From assembly GCA_039024635.1 (NCBI GenBank), contig JBCCQA010000004.1, forward strand, positions 1 through 64,000: DNA of 64,000 nt. The letters are read 5' to 3'. The DNA is from Kuafuiihalomonas sp039024635. Its GTDB lineage: Bacteria > Myxococcota > Kuafuiibacteriia > Kuafuiibacteriales > Kuafuiibacteriaceae. This document shows, one piece after another, positions 17,301 to 24,544 of the stretch; position 1 is the stretch's first letter; each line of letters opens with the position of its first letter. The translations under genes and the position numbers were made by a program. The notes beneath the pieces are model-generated. The model was not told the origin of the DNA. It ran no database searches and saw only the letters and a list, made by a program, of their open reading frames with translations.

Positions 17301-19510
17301 CTTGGGACGGCTCTGGCCGGCTGGCCTCCCGCCAGGACGCCAGAGGCAACACCACCAGCTATAACTATGATGCGCAGAGTCGTATCACCTCGGTCGACTT
17401 CGCAAATGGTCAGAGCCGGACGATGAGCTACGACAGTGCCGGTAATCTCGCCTCCGAGCTTGATCCACGGGGAACCCAGCTGATTCACAGCTATGACCTG
17501 GCCAACCGGAGAACCCGGACCGACGTCTTTCCCGGGGCCGGCGTCATATCGAGGACTACCTCCGAAACCTTCGCCTACGACGGCGCGGGCGCCATGGTCT
17601 CGGCCATCAACGATGGCCGCATCTTGAGCTTCGAGCGCGACTCTCTCAGCCGCGCACTGGCAGAGGTCCAAGGTCTTCATCGAATCGACTACGAACGGGA
17701 TGACTCGGGACGTCCGACGAGACTCGACTATCCGGGCGGAGACATCGTTCAGAGGGGCTACGATGAATCGGGGAGGTTGCGCTCCATCCATCTGAACGGA
17801 GCCTCCGTCTCCGCCTTCCAGTATCAGGGTGACCTGTCTCGTTCGACACACCTGCCCCAGATAGCCATGGGCGAACAGGCCACTTTCGATCTTCGGTCCA
17901 GGGTCACTCGTCTGGAGCACGTCAGCACTTCAGGAGGCGGACCTCTGTTCGAACTGAACTACCAATGGGATCCCGCGGGCCGAAGGACAGAAGAGAAGAG
18001 AAGCGGACCCGTGGGAACCGGTGTCCAACAGGGCGGCTACGATTCCATGGGGCGCCTCTTTCAGTCGCAAGTCGCTGGCTCACAGTGGACGGACCGTGCC
18101 ACGAACTACCTTCTGGACGAATCGGGGAACCGCTCCAAGGTCGTGGGCGGGATAGCCTGCCCTGGTGGCGCCTCCTACGGGATGTCGCCGGCCACGGCGC
18201 CCCTCAACGGCTACGCGTCGACGCCCTGCGCGACCGAGCTTCACGATTCGGCAGGCGCCGTATCTCAGCGGGTTCTTGCTTCGAGCGGCGTGTCAGAGGA
18301 CTTGAGCTACGATGAACAAGGACGCCTAACGGAGATCCTGGCCAGTGATGGGCGAAGGCTGGTGCTTCTGTATGACGCCCTCGGTCGCAACTACTCCGAA
18401 GAGATCGACGATGGCGCGGGAAGCGTAGTCTCGAAGGAGTTCATTTTCGACCAGTACGGTCAGGTCATCGAAGAAATTACGGGCCAGAGCGCCGAGCCAG
18501 GGGAGCTCATTCACGTCTTCGCCGACGACCTGGACCAGCATATTCTTTCTCAGTCCGCCTCCGGCGCGACCGACTACTACCTGAGCGACTACTTGAACTC
18601 CACGGTGGCCATCGTGTCAGGACCTCCCCATGCACCTGTGATCCAAGAGGTCGAGTACGACGACTTTGGCCTTCCGTTCTGTGGGGCAAGCATCTGTTCG
18701 AGCGTAGGGAGCACTGGGAGCCGCTACCTGTTCACGGGCCGTCGCTGGATACCCGAGTTCTCGCTCTACGACTTCCGAACTCGACACTTGGATCCCTTGG
18801 TCGGTCGATTCACTAGCCTCGATCGAGCGGGGATGTGGACGGATGCCGGCAACATGGGCAACGGCTTCACCTACGTGGCCAATGCCCCTCATGGGGGAGC
18901 CGATCCGACGGGGATGTTCAGAGAGCCGCGCATGAGGCGATGCAACGGCAACGAGAGAACGACAGTTCGAGAGGCCATCGCGGAGGCTGAGCCCCAGGTC
19001 ATCCTGGCTAAGGACGTCATCCGGCAGATCAAGAGGAGACGTCTTCGAGCACGGCGCCGACGCTGGAACCGGAACACTGGACAAGTACGTGACTTCTTCG
19101 GACGATTCCGTCGCCCACGCTTCCGCAAGGTCCGACGCAAGACGCGGCGGCTCCACCGCTACGTGACGAAGCGAAAGATGGACTTCCGATGCATGACGGG
19201 AGGACTCTGCGGGCGCAACCGCAACTACAATGCGTGGGCCTTCCCCGGGATGAAGATTCGTCTCTGCCGGTTCAAGCCGGATACGGGGGCTGGTTTCTTC
19301 ACCGCCACAGGGGGCCACCGAATGGCCGCGCCTGGCGTCAGAGATACGCCGCGTATCGTGCTCCACGAGGCTTCACACAAGAAGACGTGGACCTTCGACC
19401 ATAGGTACGCGAGGGGCGACAACAGCCGGCTCTTTGACTTAGCCCGAGACAAGCCGCGCAAGGCGGTCAAGAACGCCGACACCTACGCCGTTTGGTGTAT
19501 GACACAATAG
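14315..19510 (+). CDS. Exported RHS-repeat protein with C-terminal aspzincin metallopeptidase domain
   Basis: 1731 residues. A Sec signal peptide (MKGVFSTLVATLLSTTAFAQ from the second ATG at 14327) is followed by a DUF6531-like start (DLRVRGRGLDFVWARFYRSQ) and dozens of RHS/YD repeats (YDGVGRLSSITDTLGRLYTL and similar), which build a hollow beta cocoon. The RHS core ends near residue 1500 at RTRHLDPLVGRF with NAPHGGADPTGMF. The last 200 residues differ: a very Arg-rich segment, then HEASH (1684-1688), TFDHRY with Asp1695, and NADTYA. This is the HExxH plus TxDxxY zinc signature of the deuterolysin/lysine-endopeptidase (M35) group. RHS proteins typically carry a variable toxin tip. No PAAR or T6SS features, and no immunity gene follows. 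Confidence 0.92.
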   Translation: MGLPMKGVFSTLVATLLSTTAFAQTAAFNDAAYEPPGHAPAEPHRFDDCPDGVCERSEPAFPATGEFVESVVDLRVRGRGLDFVWARFYRSQSARDSAQGYGWSHSYDVYIEPYSTTPSGVHDQLLIHPGDGRPGLFSLSAGIYTSPRYRREGTFNPDGSFSLQFADGGQWSFHALDGSVEEGKLDQIVDRNGNAMRLQYDGVGRLSSITDTLGRLYTLTYDAQDRIQAVSDFSGRTVSYTYSPTGDLLTASLPQSTPTPSACDPVTIRTSYTYSSGFVETALNHNLLSITNARGIVAVQNTYAPTTHPSDLQFDRLESQFEAEASNPSHLFYFYPSPGIHGAVIGAIINDAEGRVTEHYYDVGNQLVTKRNYLGFAAPGAQTTLTSNRPSPLPGSPAYAEIVYGYSPQGLLKRILYPDGMEVLHTYLGDTSSGTTSPREWGNRIETRWVGSATGRPCPIPVRIKTWTHLAGFGSDHGEQAFVISETDENGHLTTMSYDGAGNRLNIEPPSPAARQDFEYNAYGQRTKTIEGQNAAGSRKTTVYAYHASGIQAGYISSKVVNPGSLLSQTWTYTYDQRGNRTGVIQPNGSARSYAYDDQDQETLESLEAVGSTSPAIISCRDENLNVVKTVYDNVDCTGAALAMPKVSETTEYNARDQETMVDQEVSPGLFHSRHMQYSPSGLLEELSSGASRSALTDTRVRFDYDSRGLLSRETKAPGLAEESTVEYAYDLNGRPTERRESSGQMPRVTTYGYDCHGRMIKEVDPMGNRLETTFDAVGNPVEQRLYGELVDGVGNSTPVILLSQSTMEFDPLNRLVRRTQAAFERATGAPISDGQVVETFVYDGQSRVLSHTHPTGGITTKVYDVFNRLSEVHHPNGNLVKTTYDVAGNPIETETIEYDELTGNSVSKTILRVFNTDKQLLQEVDELGFEKRYCYDTLGRLLWEEDELRSSPFGPGNKTFYTYDGRDNLLSIRRAMTSSGLGGDPVVANVITHQTWDGSGRLASRQDARGNTTSYNYDAQSRITSVDFANGQSRTMSYDSAGNLASELDPRGTQLIHSYDLANRRTRTDVFPGAGVISRTTSETFAYDGAGAMVSAINDGRILSFERDSLSRALAEVQGLHRIDYERDDSGRPTRLDYPGGDIVQRGYDESGRLRSIHLNGASVSAFQYQGDLSRSTHLPQIAMGEQATFDLRSRVTRLEHVSTSGGGPLFELNYQWDPAGRRTEEKRSGPVGTGVQQGGYDSMGRLFQSQVAGSQWTDRATNYLLDESGNRSKVVGGIACPGGASYGMSPATAPLNGYASTPCATELHDSAGAVSQRVLASSGVSEDLSYDEQGRLTEILASDGRRLVLLYDALGRNYSEEIDDGAGSVVSKEFIFDQYGQVIEEITGQSAEPGELIHVFADDLDQHILSQSASGATDYYLSDYLNSTVAIVSGPPHAPVIQEVEYDDFGLPFCGASICSSVGSTGSRYLFTGRRWIPEFSLYDFRTRHLDPLVGRFTSLDRAGMWTDAGNMGNGFTYVANAPHGGADPTGMFREPRMRRCNGNERTTVREAIAEAEPQVILAKDVIRQIKRRRLRARRRRWNRNTGQVRDFFGRFRRPRFRKVRRKTRRLHRYVTKRKMDFRCMTGGLCGRNRNYNAWAFPGMKIRLCRFKPDTGAGFFTATGGHRMAAPGVRDTPRIVLHEASHKKTWTFDHRYARGDNSRLFDLARDKPRKAVKNADTYAVWCMTQ

Positions 19511-19521
19511 CATCACGCCCT

Positions 19522-19564
19522 GAAGGCCTCTGAGACGGGACTCTTGCCCTGCTCAGAGGCCTTC
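19522..19564. terminator. Long hairpin between convergent RHS and regA genes
   Basis: A perfect 13-base stem (GAAGGCCTCTGAG at 19522-19534 and its complement at 19552-19564) encloses a 17-base loop. It starts 12 bases after the RHS stop codon and lies about 100 bases before the end of the oppositely directed response-regulator gene. There is no T-tract, only a pyrimidine-rich tail, so termination may rely on Rho or the hairpin may protect 3' ends. Confidence 0.6.
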
Positions 19565-19668
19565 CCATCCCTCCTCACGGCCTCTCAAGATGACTCCCCA
19601 CTTCCAGGCGACCGTCTCGAGCCGGAAGTCGACTTGGCGAGCCCCCCCAGCGAGAGCATCTCGCTTCT

Positions 19669-20208
19669 TCACTCGGAGACGGGGAACTTCGAGAGCTTGC
19701 GCTGCAGGGTCCGTCTGTGAAGGCCGAGAAGCCGGGCCGCCTGGCGGACGTTCCCGCCGCACTCAGTGAGGACTCGGTTGATGTGCTCCCACTCCGCTCG
19801 AGCCAGGCTCGGAACGGTCATGGATGCTTCGCCTCGGCGCTCATGAGACTCCGTGGTGCCCCGAAAAGCTCGCTCCAATTCGTCGATGCTGACGGGCTTC
19901 TGTAGAAAGTCGATGGCGCCCATGCGCACGGCGGCCAGGGCAGTGGCGATGCTACCGTAGGCGGTCAACATGACGATTCGCGTGTTCTCGTCCTCCTGCA
20001 GAAGTCTCTGAACCACGTCGAGGCCCCACTCACCTCCGAGCTTCAAGTCGACCACAGCCAGCTCCGGGCTCTCACTCTCGGCCGCAGCCACCGCTTCTGC
20101 TCCGCGACCTACGGCGCGGACGTCGTAGCCGCGTCTGGTCAAAGCCTCCGCCAGGCGCTCCCGAAAGGCTTCGTCGTCGTCGACCAGAAGCAGACTTGCT
20201 GAGTCCAA
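19669..20208 (-). CDS. regA: RegA/PrrA/ActR-type redox response regulator
   Basis: About 179 residues. Receiver domain with acidic pair VDDDE, phosphoacceptor Asp in LAVVDLKLGGEWGLDV (about residue 54), Thr in MLTAYGSI and Lys in FLQKPVS. The short C-terminal part is a Fis-type helix-turn-helix, GGNVRQAARLLGLHRRTLQR, as in RegA/PrrA/ActR of alphaproteobacteria, which also lack an AAA+ module. I place the start at a TTG (20208) because GAGGTGGG lies nine bases upstream and residues MDSASLLLVDDDE follow; upstream residues of the open frame belong to the overlapping kinase. It follows the RegB-like kinase after a four-base gap and is the last gene of the five-gene mbnP operon. Confidence 0.85.
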   Translation of the reverse strand: MDSASLLLVDDDEAFRERLAEALTRRGYDVRAVGRGAEAVAAAESESPELAVVDLKLGGEWGLDVVQRLLQEDENTRIVMLTAYGSIATALAAVRMGAIDFLQKPVSIDELERAFRGTTESHERRGEASMTVPSLARAEWEHINRVLTECGGNVRQAARLLGLHRRTLQRKLSKFPVSE

Positions 20209-20212
20209 GAGT

Positions 20213-21454
20213 CTACACCCACCTCGGCATTCGGATGCGGACCTTCGTCCCCACCCCGGGTTGGGACCACACCGACATGGTTCCGCCCATGTGGTCGACC
20301 AAAGAGCGGGCGATGAAGAGTCCCAAGCCTCGGCCCCCCGTTTTGTCGACTGTGAAGAAGGGGTCTCCGAGTCGCTCCAAGACCTCCGGCGCCATCCCTT
20401 TCCCATCGTCCTCGACCTCGATCTCGACCTGCTCCCCCATCTCCGCCGCGACCAGCCGGAGCGGTCCCGACGAAGCCTCCAGGCCGTTGCGCAGGACCTG
20501 GGTCAAAGCCTGGATCATGGCATGGACGGGCCAACGCAGCGACAGCGTCGAGTCCGAGCCCTCGAGATGCATGAGGGCTCTTGGTGCACGCAGGCTGGCC
20601 ACGAGGTCCTGAATGAAGCACCCGAGGGTGGTCTGGACGGGCCCCTCCCCCGTCAGCTCGCCGGCGCCTACGGACATTCGTCGAAGGACGTCCTGCGCTC
20701 GGTCGATCTCTCTTGCGATCAATCGAAGGTCCTTGGACGCCGCTTCGTCTACGAGCTCCCGCGCGAGCTCTCCCGCCGCGACTTTGATGGTGCCCAGAGG
20801 ATTACCTATCTCGTGAGCTGCTCCCGCTGCCAAGGTGGCCAAGCCCAACAGTCGGGACGTGGCGCTTCGGATCTCGCGCTCCCGTCGAAGGGCCGCCGTC
20901 AGGCGCGAGATGGCGAAGACGATGACCACCGCGGTCGTGGTGTAGGCCAGCCACATGCCTTGTAGATGGGCCGAGTAGTGATGGCTTTCAGAATGCCCGC
21001 CCAACTCGACGGGAAGAGGCAAACTGACCCAGAACAGCAGACCGAAGCCCGCGCTCGACGCCGCGACGACGGACCATGCCCACGCCGGCGTCGAAGCCAT
21101 GGCCGTCACGAGCACGTAGATCAGGTAGAGCACCGAGAAGGGATTCATGGCTCCCCCCGTAAGCGCAAGGAGAGCAGTGAGGAAAACGACGTCCAATAGC
21201 CCCAAGCCTCCCAGCGGAGGTGTTCGGCCCCGTCTTGCCAGGCTGGCCGCGATGACGTTGACGGCCACACTGCCGGCCAGCACCGCCGCAAGCGCTAGGA
21301 CGGAAGGACCCCAGGGCGCCAGGGCCCCGAAGGCCACCACTCCCAAGGCTTGGACGAGGAGCACCGTGCTCCGAAGCCGGAGAGCCTCTTCCAGGATGCG
21401 CCCATCGCCAGGCCGGGGCGGCGTCAGCTCCTTCCATTCTGCCGCGCTGGTCAT
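20213..21454 (-). CDS. regB: RegB/PrrB-type membrane histidine kinase
   Basis: 413 residues. Six membrane helices (about residues 30-185) are followed by a HisKA domain with the H-box AAGAAHEIGNPLGTIKVA (His214) and a HATPase domain (N-box VLRNGLEAS, DDGKGM, GGRGLGLFIA). Between helices 3 and 4 lies GGAMNPF (residues 100-106), the conserved GGxxNPF quinone-binding loop of RegB/PrrB, and the H-box also matches that family closely. RegB kinases sense respiratory redox state through ubiquinone and a cysteine; I see no obvious equivalent cysteine after the H-box. The start overlaps the barrel gene stop by four bases, so translation is coupled, and it should phosphorylate the regulator encoded next. 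Confidence 0.85.
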   Translation of the reverse strand: MTSAAEWKELTPPRPGDGRILEEALRLRSTVLLVQALGVVAFGALAPWGPSVLALAAVLAGSVAVNVIAASLARRGRTPPLGGLGLLDVVFLTALLALTGGAMNPFSVLYLIYVLVTAMASTPAWAWSVVAASSAGFGLLFWVSLPLPVELGGHSESHHYSAHLQGMWLAYTTTAVVIVFAISRLTAALRREREIRSATSRLLGLATLAAGAAHEIGNPLGTIKVAAGELARELVDEAASKDLRLIAREIDRAQDVLRRMSVGAGELTGEGPVQTTLGCFIQDLVASLRAPRALMHLEGSDSTLSLRWPVHAMIQALTQVLRNGLEASSGPLRLVAAEMGEQVEIEVEDDGKGMAPEVLERLGDPFFTVDKTGGRGLGLFIARSLVDHMGGTMSVWSQPGVGTKVRIRMPRWV

Positions 21455-22494
21455 GTATCGCCCCTCGACCGGGCTTCGTCGCCCTTCGTACTCCCGCCGA
21501 GACGAATGCCGCAGCCCGCATCAACGGAGAAGACCTCCACCAACTGAATCCCGCCGACGTCCTGGAACACGGGGATCCGAAACCCCAGGCGACATAGAAC
21601 CCCTTCGCCGGGGCGGCCCCAAAGATCCAGCCTCGTCGCGAGCTCGTTCCGCCCCCCCGTTCTTTGACGAGAGGGTCCCGCTTCATCTCTTTCTGCGGGG
21701 ATCTCGTCCAGGCCGTGACGATCAAGGGCCAGCCCGGCCTGGAGGCCAAGGCGGTCTGGGAGGGCGGACCAGTCCAGGCTCGCCTGCACCGTCAGGTCCC
21801 GACCCCACAGGATCTGGTCCCGTGTTCGATGGAGAGGCTGAGCAAGCATCGACGTGAGCCCAATCCTCCACCGCTGGTGCATCTCGAAGAGCCACTGCGA
21901 CGAAGCGAGAAAAGCCGTCGAGCCCGCACCAAGCGTGGCCCGGGTGTCGAAGCTATCGACTTCGAGCTGTCCGTTCTCGCGGGGAGTTACCTCGATGAGC
22001 GAGAGGTTGGTGTTCACCTCGTGTCGTCCGGTCGCTAGACGAAGTCCTACACCCAGACGCCACCGAAACCGCTCACCCCGACCCAGTCGCGGAAGGTCTT
22101 GTAGGACCCAAGCTTCGACATCCCCGAAGCCGGCCCGGAGAAGCTCCGAAGCTCCCTCCGGTGTGACGAGACTGAGACCCAAGGGGACGACGAGGCTTAG
22201 ACGGGTGCCGCTCTTGAGTTCGAGTTTCAGACTCGGCGTCAAGGTGCCGATCGTGACTCGACCGAGGTCAGCCCGCGACAGGGTCCGGGTACCTTCGCGA
22301 ACGCGACCGAAGTGAGAGAGACCGAGTCGCACCTCCGAAAGGAAACAGAGCTTGGGACAGTCAGCGCCCACGTCGAAACTTCGACCCGTCGACTGAATCC
22401 CCAGACGGTTGGTGGCCGTCCCGTGGTGCGCCCGGGCGGTGTTCCCGCCGAGCAACGCCAGGCCCATGAGTCCCAGGGCGCGCCCGAGCTTCAC
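21451..22494 (-). CDS. Outer-membrane beta-barrel protein of the mbnPH operon
   Basis: 347 residues. A signal peptide (MKLGRALGLMGLALLGGNTA) is cleaved before a His-rich mature start (HHGTATNRLG). The rest alternates amphipathic strands with turns (LSLVVPLGLSLVTP, RWRLGVGLRLATG, WGRDLTVQASLDWSALPDRL), ends in polar residues, and resembles proteins annotated as MetA-pathway or transporter-like barrels. Two cysteines near the N-terminus (DCPKLCF) may form a disulfide or bind metal. It overlaps both neighbours by four bases (mbnH upstream, regB downstream), so it is made together with the copper protein pair; transport or sequestration of the same ligand is inference. No family name can be given with certainty. 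Confidence 0.75.
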   Translation of the reverse strand: MKLGRALGLMGLALLGGNTARAHHGTATNRLGIQSTGRSFDVGADCPKLCFLSEVRLGLSHFGRVREGTRTLSRADLGRVTIGTLTPSLKLELKSGTRLSLVVPLGLSLVTPEGASELLRAGFGDVEAWVLQDLPRLGRGERFRWRLGVGLRLATGRHEVNTNLSLIEVTPRENGQLEVDSFDTRATLGAGSTAFLASSQWLFEMHQRWRIGLTSMLAQPLHRTRDQILWGRDLTVQASLDWSALPDRLGLQAGLALDRHGLDEIPAERDEAGPSRQRTGGRNELATRLDLWGRPGEGVLCRLGFRIPVFQDVGGIQLVEVFSVDAGCGIRLGGSTKGDEARSRGDT

Positions 22495-23645
22495 GGCTCC
22501 GACTCGAAGGGGTCACTGAAGCGCGGATTGGAAAGAAAGGACTCGTCGGTCAGACTTTCCAAGAAGCTCAAGAGGTCTCGCCGCTCTTCAGCCGTGAGGT
22601 CGAATCCGGGAACGAAGCCGCTTTTTAGCGGATTGAACCGACCGTCACCAGCCCATCGACCCTGTTCGACGTTCCGGCCGCCCGCCTCATAGATCCGGAT
22701 GACCGCCTCCAGGGTTTCGACCGAGCCGTCGTGCATGTAGGGCCCCGTAACCGCCACGTTCCTGAGGGTCGGCGCCCTGAACTTACCCATGTCTCCGGGA
22801 CGGCCCGTCACTTCGTGGACGCCGGTATTGGGGGCCGGATAGCTTCCGAGGCCGTCGATATCGTAGAGCCCCGTGTTGTGGAACAGAGCGGCATCGAAGA
22901 CCGAGTCGGCGTGGACCGAGGCTTCGCTGAAGTTGAAGCCACCGTGGCAGTGGTGACACTCCAGCCGCTCGGAAAAGAACAGCTCCAAGCCTCGCTGCGC
23001 GGAAGGCGACAAGGCTGCTGGGTTTTCTCCGTACACGAAACGATCGAAGGGCGAGTTCCCAGAAACCAGGGTCCGAACGAAGGTGGCCAAGGCGTCCACG
23101 ATTTGGGGGTAGTCGATGGGGGCTCGACGCTCGGGAAAGGCGGCGGCAAAGAGGTCTGGATAGACCGGGTCCTTTCTCAGGCGGTTCAGTACTCCTTCCA
23201 CCGAAGCCCCCACTATTCCGAGCTCAACCGGCTCTTCGGAAAACATCGGGATGAGGATTTGGTGCTCCAAGGACTGAAGGAGCGGATTCGCCCAGGTGAG
23301 GGTGGCGTTGTACCCAGCGTTCGTCAGCGAAGGACTGTTGCGAGGATGCTTCTCCCCCGTGGAGCCGACGGGCAGCTTTCGCCCGTCGGAGAAGGCGAGG
23401 TCCTGGCGATGGCAGCTAGCGCAAGATTGGGTTCCATTGCCAGACAGCTGAACGTCGTAGAACAGGCGCCGGCCCAGCTCCGCCTTGTCGGGCGAGAAGG
23501 GGTTGTCCTCGGGCCATCTCAGGCCCGGAAACCCGAGCGGAACTTGATGCCCACTCTCTGATTCCGAGGCCTCCAAGGCCTCGTCGCACGCCACGAGACC
23601 CAGGAAGGCCCACCCCAGGACCGGGGCGAGAACCTTTGGGTTCAT
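22491..23645 (-). CDS. mbnH: MbnH-like di-heme enzyme (MauG/cytochrome c peroxidase superfamily)
   Basis: 384 residues. A signal peptide ends at a lipobox-like cysteine (LGLVAC, Cys20). Two c-heme sites are present: CASCH (75-79) and CHHCH (230-234). The body follows the MbnH pattern closely: PFSPDKAELGRRLFYDVQLS, RNSPSLTNAGYNATLTWANP, FSEEPVELGIVG, NTGLYDIDGLGSYP, KFRAPTLRNVAVTGPYMHDG, and a C-terminal LTDESFLSNPRF. Characterised MbnH uses a bis-Fe(IV) state to oxidise a tryptophan of its partner MbnP to kynurenine, creating a copper site. The partner gene lies immediately upstream with a four-base overlap, which strongly supports the assignment. It acts in the periplasm. Confidence 0.92.
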   Translation of the reverse strand: MNPKVLAPVLGWAFLGLVACDEALEASESESGHQVPLGFPGLRWPEDNPFSPDKAELGRRLFYDVQLSGNGTQSCASCHRQDLAFSDGRKLPVGSTGEKHPRNSPSLTNAGYNATLTWANPLLQSLEHQILIPMFSEEPVELGIVGASVEGVLNRLRKDPVYPDLFAAAFPERRAPIDYPQIVDALATFVRTLVSGNSPFDRFVYGENPAALSPSAQRGLELFFSERLECHHCHGGFNFSEASVHADSVFDAALFHNTGLYDIDGLGSYPAPNTGVHEVTGRPGDMGKFRAPTLRNVAVTGPYMHDGSVETLEAVIRIYEAGGRNVEQGRWAGDGRFNPLKSGFVPGFDLTAEERRDLLSFLESLTDESFLSNPRFSDPFESEP

Positions 23646-24502
23646 GGCGTCAGGAATAGCCTCTGTGCTTCGCAGCTACCCGCGCAGTCCCCGGAGACGA
23701 AGTCCATGCCGAGGGCGTCGAATATGGGCGTGCAATCGTCGGGCTCGACAGGACTGCTCATGCAGCCCGGCGGAGATTCCGGAGTGTTGACGCTGAGGTT
23801 GGCCGAGGCCGTGAGCGCCTCAAGGTCCAGCTCAACCCGATCTGATTCGAATTCGAAATCCGGATTCGAGTACCGGGATCGGTTGGACCGGGCGCACGAC
23901 GCAGGTGCTTCGGTGGGACTGGAGGCATCGCAGGCCGTAGATCCCAGATGGATGTTCCAGCGCGCCGTCCCAGCGACCCAGTCCACGCGGAGGAACTTGT
24001 AGCCTCCTCGCCAGTTCCAGAACATCCCAGGCACGTTAAAGGGCGCACCGGCCATCGCGCTATCGTTGTGGTTCTGGTCGAAAGGCACACCGAGACCGAA
24101 GCGTAGCCCTTGCGGCTCGTCGATGCCCACCGTTCCCCGAAGGGTGCGATTGGTCTCCGAGGTCCCGCTGTCACTGCAGCTCGCCCGACCGTCCTCAAAG
24201 TCGAGCAGGACCACGCCGTCACTCTGCCAAGGCGAAGACTCGAGCTCGACGGCCACCCAGTCACCCGATTGGTCCAGTGTCTCGATCTCGGAAACAAAGA
24301 TCCGCGCGTCGGCGAGTTGAGCCAGGTCCGGGCCTGTCCCCACGTCGTAGCTACCTCCACATTCCACCTCGATGCCGTCGACTCGGGCCGAAAAGTCGAC
24401 CTCGATCATGAACTCCTCTTCTCCGCAGGCGCCCAGGAGGAGCGCGCCGGTCTGCAGTAGGAACCCGAGCTTCACGCCGGGAGTGTGAGCGTCCGACGAC
24501 AC
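23642..24502 (-). CDS. mbnP: MbnP-like copper-binding lipoprotein (metallo-mystery pair four-Cys protein)
   Basis: 286 residues from a GTG at 24502; a GTG at 24475 gives a more typical lipoprotein leader (KLGFLLQTGALLLGAC). MbnP hallmarks appear in order: ARIFVSEIETL, VVLLDFEDGRASC, LRFGLGVPFDQNHND, MFWNWRGGYKFLRVD, IHLGSTACD, SCARSNRSR, VELDLEALTASANLSVNT, GCMSSPVEPDDCTPIFDALG. The four conserved cysteines, the HLGS histidine and the MFWNW tryptophans are intact; one of these tryptophans is the residue oxidised to kynurenine by MbnH in the methanotroph protein. It is the first gene of the operon mbnP-mbnH-barrel-regB-regA. No methanobactin genes are near, so the pair works in a general copper role here. 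Confidence 0.92.
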   Translation of the reverse strand: MSSDAHTPGVKLGFLLQTGALLLGACGEEEFMIEVDFSARVDGIEVECGGSYDVGTGPDLAQLADARIFVSEIETLDQSGDWVAVELESSPWQSDGVVLLDFEDGRASCSDSGTSETNRTLRGTVGIDEPQGLRFGLGVPFDQNHNDSAMAGAPFNVPGMFWNWRGGYKFLRVDWVAGTARWNIHLGSTACDASSPTEAPASCARSNRSRYSNPDFEFESDRVELDLEALTASANLSVNTPESPPGCMSSPVEPDDCTPIFDALGMDFVSGDCAGSCEAQRLFLTP

Positions 24503-24544
24503 GGAGGGAAGGCGGCAAATTGTCGCCCTCTCGGAATCTCGACT

